Source of the DNA: Chondrosia reniformis
Lineage: Eukaryota > Porifera > Demospongiae > Chondrillida > Chondrillidae
Direction: 5' to 3'
Assembly (NCBI GenBank): GCA_947172415.1
Contig: OX359200.1
Location: forward strand, 374,501 to 438,500
DNA: 64,000 nucleotides
The notes beneath the pieces are model-generated. The model was not told the DNA's origin, made no database searches, and worked only from the letters and a program-made list of their open reading frames with translations. Position numbers and translations under genes: made by a program. Positions 33,980-46,600 of this stretch are shown piece by piece (position 1 is the first letter of the stretch; each line of letters starts with the position of its first letter).

Positions 33980-36900
33980 ATGGATCAATCGAAGAAGAGT
34001 GAATGTAGTTCGCCGGATAACACCTCGGACTATTTCTCCGACGTTAGCGGAGGTCGCTTCAAGACTCCTTCTTGTCAGGTCTGTAATGATCCTGCCACGG
34101 GAAAGCATTTCGGAGCCTTGACATGCGAAGCTTGCAAGAGCTTCTTCAGGCGCAGTGTCCGTCTCAAGACGCTGTACGCTTGCAGAGCTAATAGAACCTG
34201 TTTTATCACAAAGCGAACACGTAATAGATGTCAATACTGTCGTCTTCAAAAGTGTTTTCTTGTTGGAATGAGGAAAGAAGGTGAGTATGCGTGTCTATAG
34301 TTGAAAGTGCTACTAAAATCTGAGTCTGTTATAGTCTTCTAAGAGAGAGAATGAACATCATTATACAATCAAGCATAATAGGTTATAGAAAAGTACAAAA
34401 AAGCAGGTCTCAATTTAGATATTGAATTTGCCAATGAATAAAATGTCAATATTTGTGAAATGTAATTGAAAATGTAATGTAAAGAACTTGTATAAATTTG
34501 TTTCCAATATAGCTAGCGAGAACTTAATGAACTTAAAAGATTAAAGTTGTAAAGTAATGGTAGGATAATTATAATATGTAATCCTTCTGTATGCCTCAAC
34601 TGTATAGTTGCTTAGTTAGATAGCCTAAAGTTTTGGAGCAAGGTATTGCTTCTCAAGAAATTTTGAGTTTAATAGAATTGTGATTTTCTATACACACACT
34701 CCTGCTCCGCTCCTCTCTCTCTCCCTATATACTTAATGGCTTGCAACCTGTAAAAAGAAATATGGTATTTAAATTCATCAGTTCAAACTGATATAATTAC
34801 TTGAGGTATAAAGATATTGAGGCCCACTCAGAAAGGTAAAGCATGGACCTTAGAAGTGAAATATTACATAACACATTCATTCATAACATATAGGCATTCT
34901 TTGACACACTATATTCTTGAGTGCTATATGTAAGTGACCACAAGTATGGTGTTTCCTGAGTATGATGATCTGATCATGACCCTTTGAGGTTTGACATATA
35001 TGCACCTTTACAAGGCGATAGTGTGTACACTTAATAGTTAACAGTGTCCACCCATGTTTCCATGGAAACCACCCCACCTAAACAATGTCCTGGGTAGGTG
35101 TGACCAGTTCAGGGTTCCCTTGGAACTGATCAATTATTAATGTTAATTGGAAACAGGAGCAGTTTCTATTGTCTTGTATAATGCCACTAATTTTAGATAG
35201 GATAAGTTCATCAGGTTTACTTATCACATAAAGCAACAATGAATAGCAAACATCCCTCATGAGAAAGCAAGGCAACAAGAGCTTGTATACTATATATAGT
35301 AACCTCATGACCTCATACATTATAAGGAAGACCTATGTATACAGTCGAGTTTTTTGGGATATTTTGATAGAACAGGAATATATTGAAGGTCTTGATAGCA
35401 AAACAGAAAGTTTAAGGTCAATAATTTACTTTTATTTTCTCATGTTTATTGACTGTATAAGAGAAATGAAATTTAAAGTTTTATTAAAGTTAATTGAAGT
35501 GTTTATGCCATTTGGTCCAAAAGAAACTTGTTTTTTTGTTTTCATTTTGAGCGTATACACAATCGTTATTGAAACGATAAGGGTTAATTGTTGTGTACAT
35601 TTTGTGTGACTGTGGCTCATACTATTCACAATCATCATTATGCAACAACAGAAAATAATATAGTTCCAACTTAATTTGGTATTGTTTGCTGAGAGCAGTT
35701 GTATTGCCAAGCACTGTCTATTCATCAGCTAGGGGCTTTGGATATTCTGAGGTTACCATGGCTACAGTTTGGATAGACATCAATCATAAGATGGGCAAGG
35801 ATTGGGGGTAGATTGAGGTTAGAATTGATGGGCAACAATTAGAGTTGAGGTTAGAATTGATGGGCAACAATTAGAGTTGAGGTTAGAATTGACAGTTGTG
35901 GGTGGGCAACAATTAGAGTTGGAACTTTGTTTAAACATTTCCTGCTAAAGCTATAAGTTTGCATTCCAGAGTTGTAAAACCATTGAACCCAATCAATCAA
36001 CTGTCATTCACACTGTTAGCTGATTATAGAAATAGAGTTTTAAGTCTGTACCCAACCCATTATCGCTGGTAGGCTCCTACAAGTAGGTATGCCATCCCTT
36101 TGTTGAAGTGAGTAGGCACCTGTAATTTACTAATCTGTACTCTCTACTCCTACACAATGCAATAACACCTATGATCACTCATGTATCAACTCTTGTGAAT
36201 GCTTAAGAAATCGTCCTGCCCATATTAGTGGCTCATATTAAATTGCCTGTTAAGATACAAAGTTTAATAGGGTACATTGTGTGCTGAACTTATGTAGAAT
36301 TAATGTATAATATCGTATTACTGTGGTTAGTGGAATCAACATTTGAGACATTAGTTGCATTAATTCATTAGCTTCCTTTTAAGGATTAGATCAATGTTCT
36401 GTATGCTATTAATATTGTGACAGCCATCTTATATGACCTTGTATGAGTGGTCAATCTTCAGGAAGTGGGGAGCCAATTCTATGAATCACCAATATTTTTT
36501 TACATTTTATTTATAGCTGTGAAGGAAGAAGGAAAGTCTTCAAGAGGTTCCCCAAAATCTGCAGCCATTCAAATAGGGTGGTCTCCACCAACACTTCCCA
36601 ATCTCTGTCAAACACCGCCTACCCAACCTGTTACCTTTTTAGTAACTCAATCAGTTAATTATCACTTCCTCCCCAGCAACTTGCAAGAACCAACTGTATT
36701 CATGGATAAAGGGCCCAATCCATCTTACAACTTCCCCACACAGGTAGACACACACGCTCACGGACCTAACTTGGTTGGAGAACAGCATTTTCCACTCTCT
36801 GTCAGTCTCACAGGTGGAAGTAGTGATCATAGCTCTAGTAGCGGGGATTCACACCTAAGTCAGACGGCCTCCCATGTCTCCAGCAACCTTAGTGAGCTAG

Positions 36901-37964
36901 TGACTACCAGTGGAGTGAGAGATCCTCCACCAGTTTCTGACTCCCCAGTGAAAAGCCTCAAAGTTGAACTGGAATCTTTAGCACCTGATGAGCCTGCTTA
37001 TAAAACTGGTGTCCCTGTTAGCGGTCCAGAGATTGATATTCCTGATTTCAACTTGGACCAGTTGATTGCCTCACACCAAGAGACACAGAAGCCTCCCTCT
37101 GAAGCACCTCCACAGACCAATGGAGTTGATATCTCGATGCTAATCAAAGGAGCTCAGAAGACCTTAGGAGATTTTGTGAACTGGATTAAATGTATAGTTC
37201 CTTTCGCTCAACTTCCTCCGGACGTTCGGGTGAAGTGTGTAAAGGGGTGCTGGATAGAGCAAATGATTTTGTCGCTCGTGTACCGCAGTCTGCTTTTGAA
37301 TAGCAGCAAGGGACTTGTTCTGTCAAGTGGTACAGAATTCAGTCAACAGGAGGTGAAACATTCTTTAGTTGCTTATAGCATTGGACGTATTATGGGAGAA
37401 TTGATGGGTACATTTGCAAAGTTGCAGTTGGACCACAAGGAATTTGTTTGTCTAAGATTGCTATTTCTCTTTAGTGCTGGTAAGTGTGATAAGTGTGATA
37501 GAGAATTTTGGATTACAGTCAGTAGTGTCACGCGTGTACTTCTAGAATCAAAATTTACACCATAAATTGTTAATCTATGCACAATATTGCGCAATGTACT
37601 GAATAAACTAACTAACCCTTAGACAAGTGATTATAAAATTTAGATACATTTTGTGGTAATGAAATAGAATGACTTGTTGTTTTGTCAGATGAACAGTGTT
37701 TGCTCTCTTTGACCCATAGATACACTTGAGGTTGATTTACCAGTGAAGGAACACATTAAATCAATACAATCTAAGGTTCTAGTCACACTGGAGGACTACT
37801 GTATGGCCAAATCATCCAACAATCCTCAGCGCTACAGCAAAGTACTTCTCTCCATGGCATCCCTCAGAAGCATCACTCAAGAGCTAACCCAAGAGTTGGA
37901 GATCAAGAAGGCCATGTCTAAAGAGCACTTTGATGCTTCCTTCTTAAATTCAATAGGAATTTAA
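33980..37964 (+). CDS. NR-C: nuclear receptor of the palindromic cluster
   Basis: Three coding exons: 33980-34280, 36517-37479, 37720-37964 (502 aa). The DNA-binding domain (residues about 32-100) has canonical spacing and P-box CEACKS followed by FFRRS; the second finger reads CRANRTC. Exon 2 has a Ser/Pro-rich hinge and the ligand-binding signature [20 protein letters not shown] with [15 protein letters not shown] and [17 protein letters not shown]. The last exon (245 nt) ends in the helix [16 protein letters not shown], a candidate AF-2 region. The ligand-binding domain is closest to NR-D, its tail-to-tail neighbour, while its DNA-binding domain is the most distinct of the four. A TATA box stands 80 bp upstream of the ATG. 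Intron 1 is over 2.2 kb and holds a three-copy tandem repeat. Confidence 0.9.
35811..35922. repeat. ~40-bp tandem repeat
   Basis: Three copies of a unit with GAGGTTAGAATTGATGGGCA and CAACAATTAGAGTT, in NR-C intron 1. Confidence 0.85.
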
Positions 37965-38301
37965 GACTTGTTCACTTTGCCATCATTTAAGTGAAAAGAG
38001 TGTTTTCATTTTTCTCTGAAGTATCCTGAATATATGTATGCATGTATATATCCAAACTACATACATGATTCTTATGTATTATTTTAACTTCCTTTATATT
38101 TGGTTCTTAAAATCTAACTACACTATAGCTACTGTGATAAATATTGAATTCAAAACAATGTATCAAACTTTTATATAAGTACACGTGAATAAATTCCATG
38201 TAATCAAAAAGGTGTAAGTATATGAGTTTGGTTGTTCATGTAAAAAGGTGTAATTGTGTCCATAAAGAACTAGGGAGATATAGTATGCATAAAGTATTCC
38301 A

Positions 38302-40539
38302 TCAAATATCAAATGTTGTAAATATGTCTCCGGCCAAATCCATCGACTGCATGGCTCTCTTAACTTCCAATTCCTGGGTCAATTCAACTGATATGCTTCG
38401 CAATGAGGAGAGGGATAGTAGGATCTTGCTATACCTCTGAAAGTTACCAGGAAATTTACTCATACTATAGTCTTCAAGTCTCAGCATAACTTGCTCCTGA
38501 ATGCCCGACAGGATCTCCTTGGCACTAGGGTCTAGGTCAGCAATATCTATACAAAGTTGGCAAATTAAATGTAGTAAATTAACAAATATACTTACGGAGA
38601 TTTTAACAGCTTGAGGATTGCAGAACTCAAGCAGCTAATCACACATTTAAAGTTATGATCTGTTATAAAGGTAACACTTAAATACTACAAACTAGTGTGC
38701 ACGTGCCCGCACTTTCTAACCTGAACCGAAAAGAAGTAGAAGACGAATAAAGATCAGTTCTTTGTGGTCCAGCTGGAGCTCCTTAAAATTCACTGTCAGT
38801 TCCCCCATTATTCTCTTAGCCCCATAGGAAATCAGCGAGTGGGTGATATCTGAAGATTTCACTTCTTCTCCAGTCTGAAGAACTATTTGATCACTTGCAT
38901 AAGTGTATTTTAAAGTGCGGAATACTGCATTTAGAATTACCTGCTCCACCCAGCAGTGTGTAAGACAAAGTTTGCGAACTTTTAAAGGAAGAATTGTGAA
39001 TGCAGGTATAGTCTTAACCCATCTTACAAAGTGCCCAAGAGATTTTTTGCCATTCTCTATGATTTGCATCATGTCTATCCCTTTAGCAGGAGGAGTTGAG
39101 GTGGCACTAAGATGCTCAACTATCAGCTCATTATGTGACTTAACTAACTCATCAATATCAATTCCCTTAATAGGAACCTCTGGACCAGTAGGAGGAGGAG
39201 GAGGGGGAGAAGAAGCAGCCGCATTTTCAGGTTTCTGGGTTTCACTCGTTTTGACCTGTCCGTTTACAGGGGGCAGACGGCTAAAATGGCTTTCTCCATT
39301 GTGTTTGCTGGAGTAGGTGGGTGAGTATAGTTCATCAGAGCTGATACCCGATTGATAGGATACATCTCCTGAAAAGACTCCTGATGATATTCCAGAAGAG
39401 GATTTAGACGGTAAAGAGAAATCATCTTCCTCCTTATAGACTGACTTTGATGTTGTTATTGCTACAAAAAAATAGGAAAAACAGAGTTTAAGGAAGAGGC
39501 TTTAACAGATTGCTATGGCGACCAGTTCAAATTAGGAGAGGCTATAAAATGTAAGAAGATAGCATTCAATTAACTATTAACAATAAACTCTAAAGGGCTG
39601 GTGCCAAGATTTTTCTTTTCATGTAATGGCTGTCCTTGAATAGCTACTTTAACACATTCTTTTCTCAAGTTAGTTTCCTTGGGAATTAACAAACATAAGT
39701 TCTGGATATCAAATTATGTAAATTGTGATGTGATTTCTACAAAATACCGTTATGAAAATATTTTAGTTTCGTTTCCAAGACATCTCAAATCAAACAACCT
39801 AAACACTACAAGTAGGCCTGGTCAGTAGAGACAGGTGTGGTACTATAGATTAGCTATGTTAGGAAAAATAGAATTATAATGAGGTAAGATAAGGGAGTTA
39901 TAAAAACATTCCATTGAGACATTCATGTGTTTTCAAAATCTTCGACCTTGCTACACTCCATTAGTCAGGGAATGCTTTGGCACTGCGAACTATTACCAGA
40001 GAATAAGCACTAGAATGTGGGTAGCACCGAGGTAATGATGCTGCAATTAAAAGTTCATGTCTGCAAGATTAAGCCAAGTGTGCGTGCTATATTCACAGCT
40101 GGGACGCACTGTCGTACGAAAAAACAGTACAAACGTTACGGGGGACTTCTTAAAAGCTACACATGGTATCCACTAAAGGTGTATGTATTTGTGTGTGTGC
40201 GTGTTTGTGAAAGCCTTTTAAGTTTTAACCCAAATATATGGCTCTTATCGAAGTCACCTATTGACCGGTCAACTCACCTTCCTTCATCATTCCTTTCGCG
40301 GTACACTTCTGAAGTCGACAATATTTGCATTTGTTTCTTGTGTTAACTGTTATTTTACAGTTTCCTCCAGCGAAACAGATAAAGTGATCATCAGATATTG
40401 CGTATCGACCGAAAAAGCTCTTACAAGCTTCACAACTCAATACTCCATAATGGTTCCCAGAAGCAATATCTCCGCATACGACACAACTGACGTTGTTCTC
40501 TAACGATTGGCCCGTATCCTCTGCCGTTTTCGAAGCCAT
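38302..40539 (-). CDS. NR-D: nuclear receptor with FFGR recognition helix
   Basis: Minus-strand exons: 40539-40278, 39461-38721, 38546-38302 (415 aa, the shortest of the four because of a short hinge). The DNA-binding domain (residues 19-87) has normal cysteine spacing and P-box CEACKS, but the invariant FFRR is FFGR, losing an Arg that contacts the DNA backbone in other receptors. The hinge contains a run of six prolines. Ligand-binding motifs are LGHFVRWVKTIPAFTILPLK, CWVEQVILNAVFRTL and LQLDHKELIFIRLLLLF. The 245-nt last exon ends in LTQELEVKRAM. The DNA-binding domain resembles NR-B/NR-E (for example [13 protein letters not shown] and ICFAGGNC), whereas the ligand-binding domain and last exon resemble NR-C. 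The stop lies 340 bp from the NR-C stop, tail to tail. Confidence 0.9.
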
Positions 40540-40622
40540 TCGAATTTTTACTGTAAGAACAGAGAGATACCTTCTTCGTTCGTGGAAGACCACCGCGTAA
40601 GGTGAAAATCTAATGTGACAAA

Positions 40623-40650
40623 TGACGTCACGACTTTTGTCAAATATATA
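40623..40650 (-). promoter_or_regulatory. CRE and TATA elements upstream of NR-D
   Basis: A palindromic CRE TGACGTCA (40623-40630) and, on the minus strand, a TATATATTT stretch (about 40642-40650) lie 85-110 bp upstream of the NR-D ATG. Confidence 0.4.
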
Positions 40651-40776
40651 GCTCAGTGTGTTATGAACTATAAAGGCCACTACAAATGTTGTGAGGTGAC
40701 AAGAATTTAAGTACACTGAAGTAAATGTTTCCGGGTATGTGGAAGTAGTGAAATGTGAGAAAAGAAAAGAAATTGA

Positions 40777-42972
40777 TCATATGTCCATTGATGAAAACAT
40801 GTCATTATCAAGTTTGACTGAGCTCAACGCTTTCTTGACTTCAATCTCCTGGCTCACCTCTTGCGAAACTCCTTTAGAAAGGGATAGTGAAAGAAGCAAC
40901 TTATTGAATCTCTGCATGTTAGAAGGCATTTTGGAATTGCAGTGATCTTCCAGGGTCAGAAGAACTTGTTCTTGAGTATTTCGTACTGTGTCCTTAGCGC
41001 CGGGGTCCAAACCATGGATTTCTACAAGAATAAACATAAAAATGAAATTCTCCTATATAGTGGTTAGCTAGTATGTTTTAAAGCTACTGTCACTGTAGTG
41101 ACTTACCAGGATCAAACAAGAGTAAGAGACGCAAACAAATCAGCTCCTTGTAGTCCAATTCAAGATCTCGATATATTGGAATAATTTCTTTAGCAATCCG
41201 TCCAAAAGTGTAGGCCATTAGTGAATGCTTAACATCTCCCGCATTGACTTCAAATCCAGCACTAGTCACAATCCTATCTTCCTTAGAGCCCTGTATAAAT
41301 GTTCTATAAACAACATTAAGTAGACATTGGTCCATCCAGCAGCACTTTACGATAGCTAGTCGAGCTGGTCGAGGGAGACCGGTAAAAGATTTTACATTCT
41401 TTAGCCAAGTGATGAAATCCCCAATAGACTTAGTACCTCCTTTGGCAATGACATTTAGAGATACACCATCACCTGATGGAACTGATGGTGTAGAAAACTG
41501 CAAAGCCTCATCATGTTTCTGGATGAGATAATCCAAATCAAAGAGTGGCAGAGGAACATCAGGACCAGACACTGTTGATGGGTTATCTCCTCTTGGAGGC
41601 TTGTTTTCATGGTTAGATGAAGAATTTAAGGGAAAGGCAGAGGCACCCAAAGAGGTCACAGGCTCTGTTGATTGTGCAATAGATGGTTTCTTTCCATCAG
41701 AGGCTGCAGAACTAGTAGGAGACAGCGGAGCAGGATACATGTATGGTGTTGAGCCAGTACCGGATGGACTGTTGGGACCTGACACTGAGGGAGGAGTTGG
41801 AGACCTTTCTTCTTCAAGTCTCCTCTGCTGTTGGTCTAGTTCGGTGGAAGAAGAACCATTTCTAGCAATATGGGGGTTGGAAGGTGGTACATTTCCATTT
41901 GTTAGGACTTGTGGCAGGCAGCCATGTTCAGTAGGGGCTACCTGAGGAACATACTGGGGAGCATTCACAGGAACATACTGTGTATTAGGGATCATGCCAT
42001 CATGATACACTCCAAATTGATGCATCTGTCCATTATAAGGCATTACAGGAACAGGAGTTGCAGTGGGGCCTGTGAGTATGTAGCGGATAGGAGCAACCAT
42101 CATCGGCTGGGCTGGTAGTGGGGCTTGTCTCTGAAATTCCCTGACAGCTGGTCTTGATGTGTCCTTCACGGCTATCAGGGAGAGGAGAGAGTAAGGTCAA
42201 GGTTGATTGGTATGCCTTACCACAAAGACCTGTTTATAAACCGAAGACTCAGTTAACAATTTTCTACCTCCATTAAAGGAAGGTGGCAAATAGAATATAC
42301 AGAAGGCAAGGATGCTAGCCTAGTTTTATTACACTGCTTTTTGGGGTAAATTACAGTAACAGGTTCTCAAATTATCAATGCGACATTTTATCACATTGCA
42401 TACGCAGACACAGATAGAGATAGAGGCTTTACGTAAATCCGTACAGTCGCCAAAAATGTGTTTGTCTAGAAGTGAGAGTTGACAACGCCTACGTATATCG
42501 GCTACGAAGTTCGCACACAGGGGGGGCTAATCTGTTATTAATAGTAGAGGAGCATTCAAAACGCATGTTTGAAATTAAATGAAATAAATACTATCGTGTC
42601 GTCGACCCTGAATCTTCGCAGAGACCGAAAAACTACAACAAAAGCGTATTAAAGGATAAGTTAAAACGACTATTGAGTTCGACTATTACGAAATACATGA
42701 ACTACAGCACAAATACCATCCTCACCTTCTTTCATCATCCCTTGAGTGATGCACTTTTGAAGACGACAATACTTGCACCTGTTTCTTGTACTTTTTGTAA
42801 TGGCACAGCGTTTCTCAGCAAAGCACACGAAAGGATCGTCAGATCTTGCGTATCGTCTGAAAAAACTTTTACACGCTTCACAACTCAGAACGCCGAAATG
42901 GTTGCCGGTAGCGGAATCTCCGCAGATGCGGCATGCGGGTCTTTCGTCTGGGGCATCAAGTCCGTTATCCAT
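40777..42972 (-). CDS. NR-E: nuclear receptor, inverted partner of NR-B
   Basis: Minus-strand exons: 42972-42726, 42171-41107, 41021-40777 (518 aa). The DNA-binding domain (residues 14-82) has P-box CEACKS followed by FFRRY, so unlike NR-B it keeps the usual Lys. The hinge exon is 1065 nt, exactly as in NR-B, and nearly identical to it in sequence, except around ligand-binding helix 3 (SIGDFITWLKNVKSFTGLP against SILAFVTWLKNVKGFTILP). The last exon is 245 nt and about 80% identical in protein. Intron 2 is only 85 bp. A TATA box lies about 120 bp upstream of the ATG. The product should be a DNA-binding transcription factor; ligand unknown. Confidence 0.9.
41048..42296 (-). repeat. right arm of 1.25-kb inverted duplication (NR-E exon 2 and flanks)
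   Basis: Reverse complement of 31736-32985 with few differences. The arms are separated by about 8.1 kb containing NR-C and NR-D. Confidence 0.9.
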
Positions 42973-43088
42973 ACTAGCAAAGATTATAATTCAATCGGAA
43001 CGAAGTAACAAAATGACTCGAGGAAAAACGAACTTGAATCTTTCTAACCCGACAGCATTTGTATACAGCAAGGCCCACATATACAACC

Positions 43089-43098
43089 TTTATTTATA
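43089..43098 (-). promoter_or_regulatory. TATA box of NR-E
   Basis: The minus strand reads TGTATAAATA about 120 bp upstream of the NR-E ATG. Confidence 0.45.
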
Positions 43099-46000
43099 CA
43101 GACGATATTATTTACTCATCTGATCACAGGAAATGAGTTGACGGAAATAAATACCGCAAGCTCGGAAATGCACTCTTTGATATTTATTAGACACTCTCCT
43201 GGACAAATTTAGATAACGAGAATGATATATAGGAAAACGTGAATTGCTCGTATATCAAAACACTTTAAGAGATATAGTTAGTGTATATGTATCCAGTTGG
43301 TTATGACGATCTAGAAGGATGGAAATTAAACACTAAGTCAAGGAAATGAAATATGTATGCAGACTAAGTCTTGTACAATTTGCATATGATATACTATGAT
43401 GAAAGGCATTAATGTCAAGTTGAGCAGGGTCACAGGGTCACTTGTGGCCGTTGTTAGTTTTAATGTACAAGTGTTGAAATATTAAATGGTTAACAGTTTG
43501 GGGATAAAGTTACTTTCTAATGTCATTTGCACTTTAAAATTTACTATTACTACAGTAGGAAATTTCCTTATTATTATACTTTACATTTATCATTAGTTAC
43601 ATCCTGGATGTTGAAGACTCCTACAAAACACACAGATCAATTCTAACAGTGTCTAGTTACTGTAGCTAATCTTTAAAGTTTACCCTTGAAGATACATTGT
43701 AATGTCAAGATCCAAAGATTAACACAATAACAATCTTCAAAAAATCAAAGGAATCAATAAATTTATAAAGATGATAGATTCTCAATATATGTACATGTGT
43801 GACATGTATGAGTACTACATGGCCAGATATGTCCTCACACCAAAGTCAACTAATTTATCTGTGGTAGTATTCAGTGACACTTAAGTATGATAAATTAGGA
43901 AGATGTTAAAACTACTCAATACACCAATGAGTACCCATAAAAGGCAGCAAGCTCAGAAATTGGCAGCTGCTGGGTGTTGCCTGTAAATCTAAAGATACCT
44001 TGTCTCTCGGTCAAGGCGTGTTCCACAACGGGGACACAATTATATGGTAACTCATCCTAATACTACAGCAGCATGACCCTAGTAATGGTATTTAGAGCTA
44101 TCCATTCACCCCCCTTGCATGTTTAATATAATTAGGTAAGTTGTCTGACCCAGGGACTTTCATGTTTTGTTAATGCAATCAGGAATGCCGGCTTGTCTGA
44201 ACTCTTGACCAACTTGTACTGTATAGTAAGATAGTCATGACCCATCCAATTGGACTGATGCACCTATATTTGAATGAGTTATATAATACATTATCTTATC
44301 ATGGACTTAGAAGGGTTGATCATCTCTTATTGACATATTTCTGACAACCTTTAGCTTTGTAATTAGCTTACACCTGGCCAGCCATCTTCCCACACAGGTC
44401 ATAGCTACACCTCCTGTTGATTTCAGAAATGCTTAGCTACTTAAATTAACACAGTTCTGGTTGTATGTATATATATACACGGTTTCCTCTACGTAACAGG
44501 TAAAGCTTAGAATATTGAGGTCACTATTGGAGTACACCATTAAAATGGTAAATAAACTAAAATATTGTTTCAGATAATGAAATTAAAGCCGAAATTAGCT
44601 CCCATTACCAACATATTTAACCTCTTAAAATGCTGAAAATTGCAACATCGTGAACAACAATTAATTAAATCACGAGAGCAATACATAGTGAAATAGAATA
44701 TTCTCTATCGCTTAATATTTGACGGTTATCACTTTTTGAAAGTAATATCCTAAAGCAATGGTATGGAAAATTGATAAATTTTCAGTTCCCTACACACACA
44801 TAGCTTTCTCCCCTAAAGCAGCTCGTAATCGCTTGTGCGTATCGAATTAAAACCAGCATTACGTCCTTTAGCAGATGGTTTCAAAGTTTAGTCTAACATA
44901 GAATTAAGCTTGAGGGACCTTTTACAGAAACAGCGTCTGTACAAACGTTCTATGTAGCTAAGCTTGGTATACGTAGCGGCATACAGATATCCCCGCATAC
45001 TCACGTGTTATAATAGGGAGCAGATATGAGCGGCCGATTCGCGTTTCTGCTTAGCTTCGGAAAAACTTGCATGGCTTCAAGTTGCCCTATTACCACATCA
45101 AAAGGTACTAACTTAGTTGAACCAAAGACGAACTCCTCAAAGAGCACACACGTTCGCTTCTGTAGGGGTGCTTTTTTAGAACGTCACAACACCTCTACAC
45201 GTGTAGATCAGTTTCTCAATTCCGTTGTTGTCAACTTGTCATGTGACAAAAGGAAGAGGTTCAATAATGCATTCAGTATTTGCATGTAAATCTACTGTCA
45301 TGTGTCAGTATTGATGTATCTGTCAAATTGTAAAAAGAGTGACTTGTACCCGTTAAACATAAAGAGGACTAGAGTTTGCTGGACTGTAGTTCAAAGGATA
45401 AGTGAACAACTTTAGAAAGCCCTTATTTTTATGCCTTCAACATGATAATAGGTGGGCCTTGGAAGACCACGTGTATTTGAATTTCACCAATTACATGACA
45501 GCAATAGAATTGATTGCTCTTTCTTTTTGTTAACAAGTTTTACTTATATAGAGTGTATAAGTGCATGCGCGTTAGTACATAGACCCTATATGGGAATTAG
45601 GTTGACCCTGCATACTTTCGGTAATATTGTGTATTGAGGTGTTACCTTGTTAGCAATCCAAAGCTTGAACCCTGACGTATCAGTTATACAACAGCACATT
45701 CCGAGTCACGTACACTTCGAATGTCCTTTGAACTTAGGCAAGAAAAATGGCTGACCAAAGAATATTGAATTATTAGCGTAATTACGCCCTTAATTAAATC
45801 AAGCCCACCCAAAAGTAAAGGTAATTTACTTTAATTAAGTAATTTGATTGATTTGAAAAACAACTCTTATCTGGATGCACTTTAATTGCCAAAAAACTAA
45901 ATTACTTTTGTGGCTTTGTTGTACTCTAACATCACTGTTTCCGTTTTTTTTGCGTTAGCAATAATTAAAAGCCTTAACCTTTGCAATTGAATATTTGAAC

Positions 46001-46384
46001 AAAAATATGGAACATATAAAAAGTGTGATTCATAAAACTATATAATTACGCTTTAATTAACTCTCTGATTGCTGATTTAGCCTAATATGGCTTCTAATAC
46101 CAAATGACTGTAAATTGTATTTTTTGTTAGAATAGTAAGGAAGGATATATATGATTCCTAAGGGTCTAATAAATAAAAAATGCAAAAGTACTAGTTGCAT
46201 TTTGTATATATCACAAAATTTTAAACCTATAGCACTATATACACCTTTGTCAACAAGTTAGGCCATTTTTGTCTCCTAAAAATATTTTTCTTACTTTCTG
46301 ACAGTTTGTAAATATTATAGTATTATGCAATAACTAATTAACCATCAAAATACTAGTCTTTGTATGACATATGCCAAGGATTCA

Positions 46385-46600
46385 CAAAAGATCGAAATCA
46401 AGAAAAAGACAAAGATTCCCAGGTACACTGATGAAGGGTGGAATTCCTAGAAACAGTTGTCTGGCCCAGTGGAGCAAAGAAGAGAGAAAGAAAAGACTCC
46501 TATATCTTCATCCAAAGCTATCTCCATGCAGGTTTAGTTCCCTATAGGCTTTTTACAGAGTAGGCATGCCATGTAGGAAAATGATTAATAGATTTTTCAA
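46385..46600 (-). repeat. dispersed SINE-like repeat, long copy
   Basis: Reverse-orientation copy extending from the TTTTCCTACATGG block through CTATAGGGAACTAAACC, the TC-rich run and CCACTGGGCCAGACA to a 3' block with GATTTCGATCTTTTGTGAATC. It matches 61405-61580 over most of its length, so the family unit is at least about 215 bp. Confidence 0.8.

Noticed and set aside
41601-42118. Plus-strand frames opposite NR-E exon 2
   Set aside because: Mirror frames of the minus-strand coding exon; the same shadows occur opposite NR-B.
45026-45289. 87-codon plus-strand frame
   Set aside because: No similarity, neighbouring exons or promoter features that I can support.
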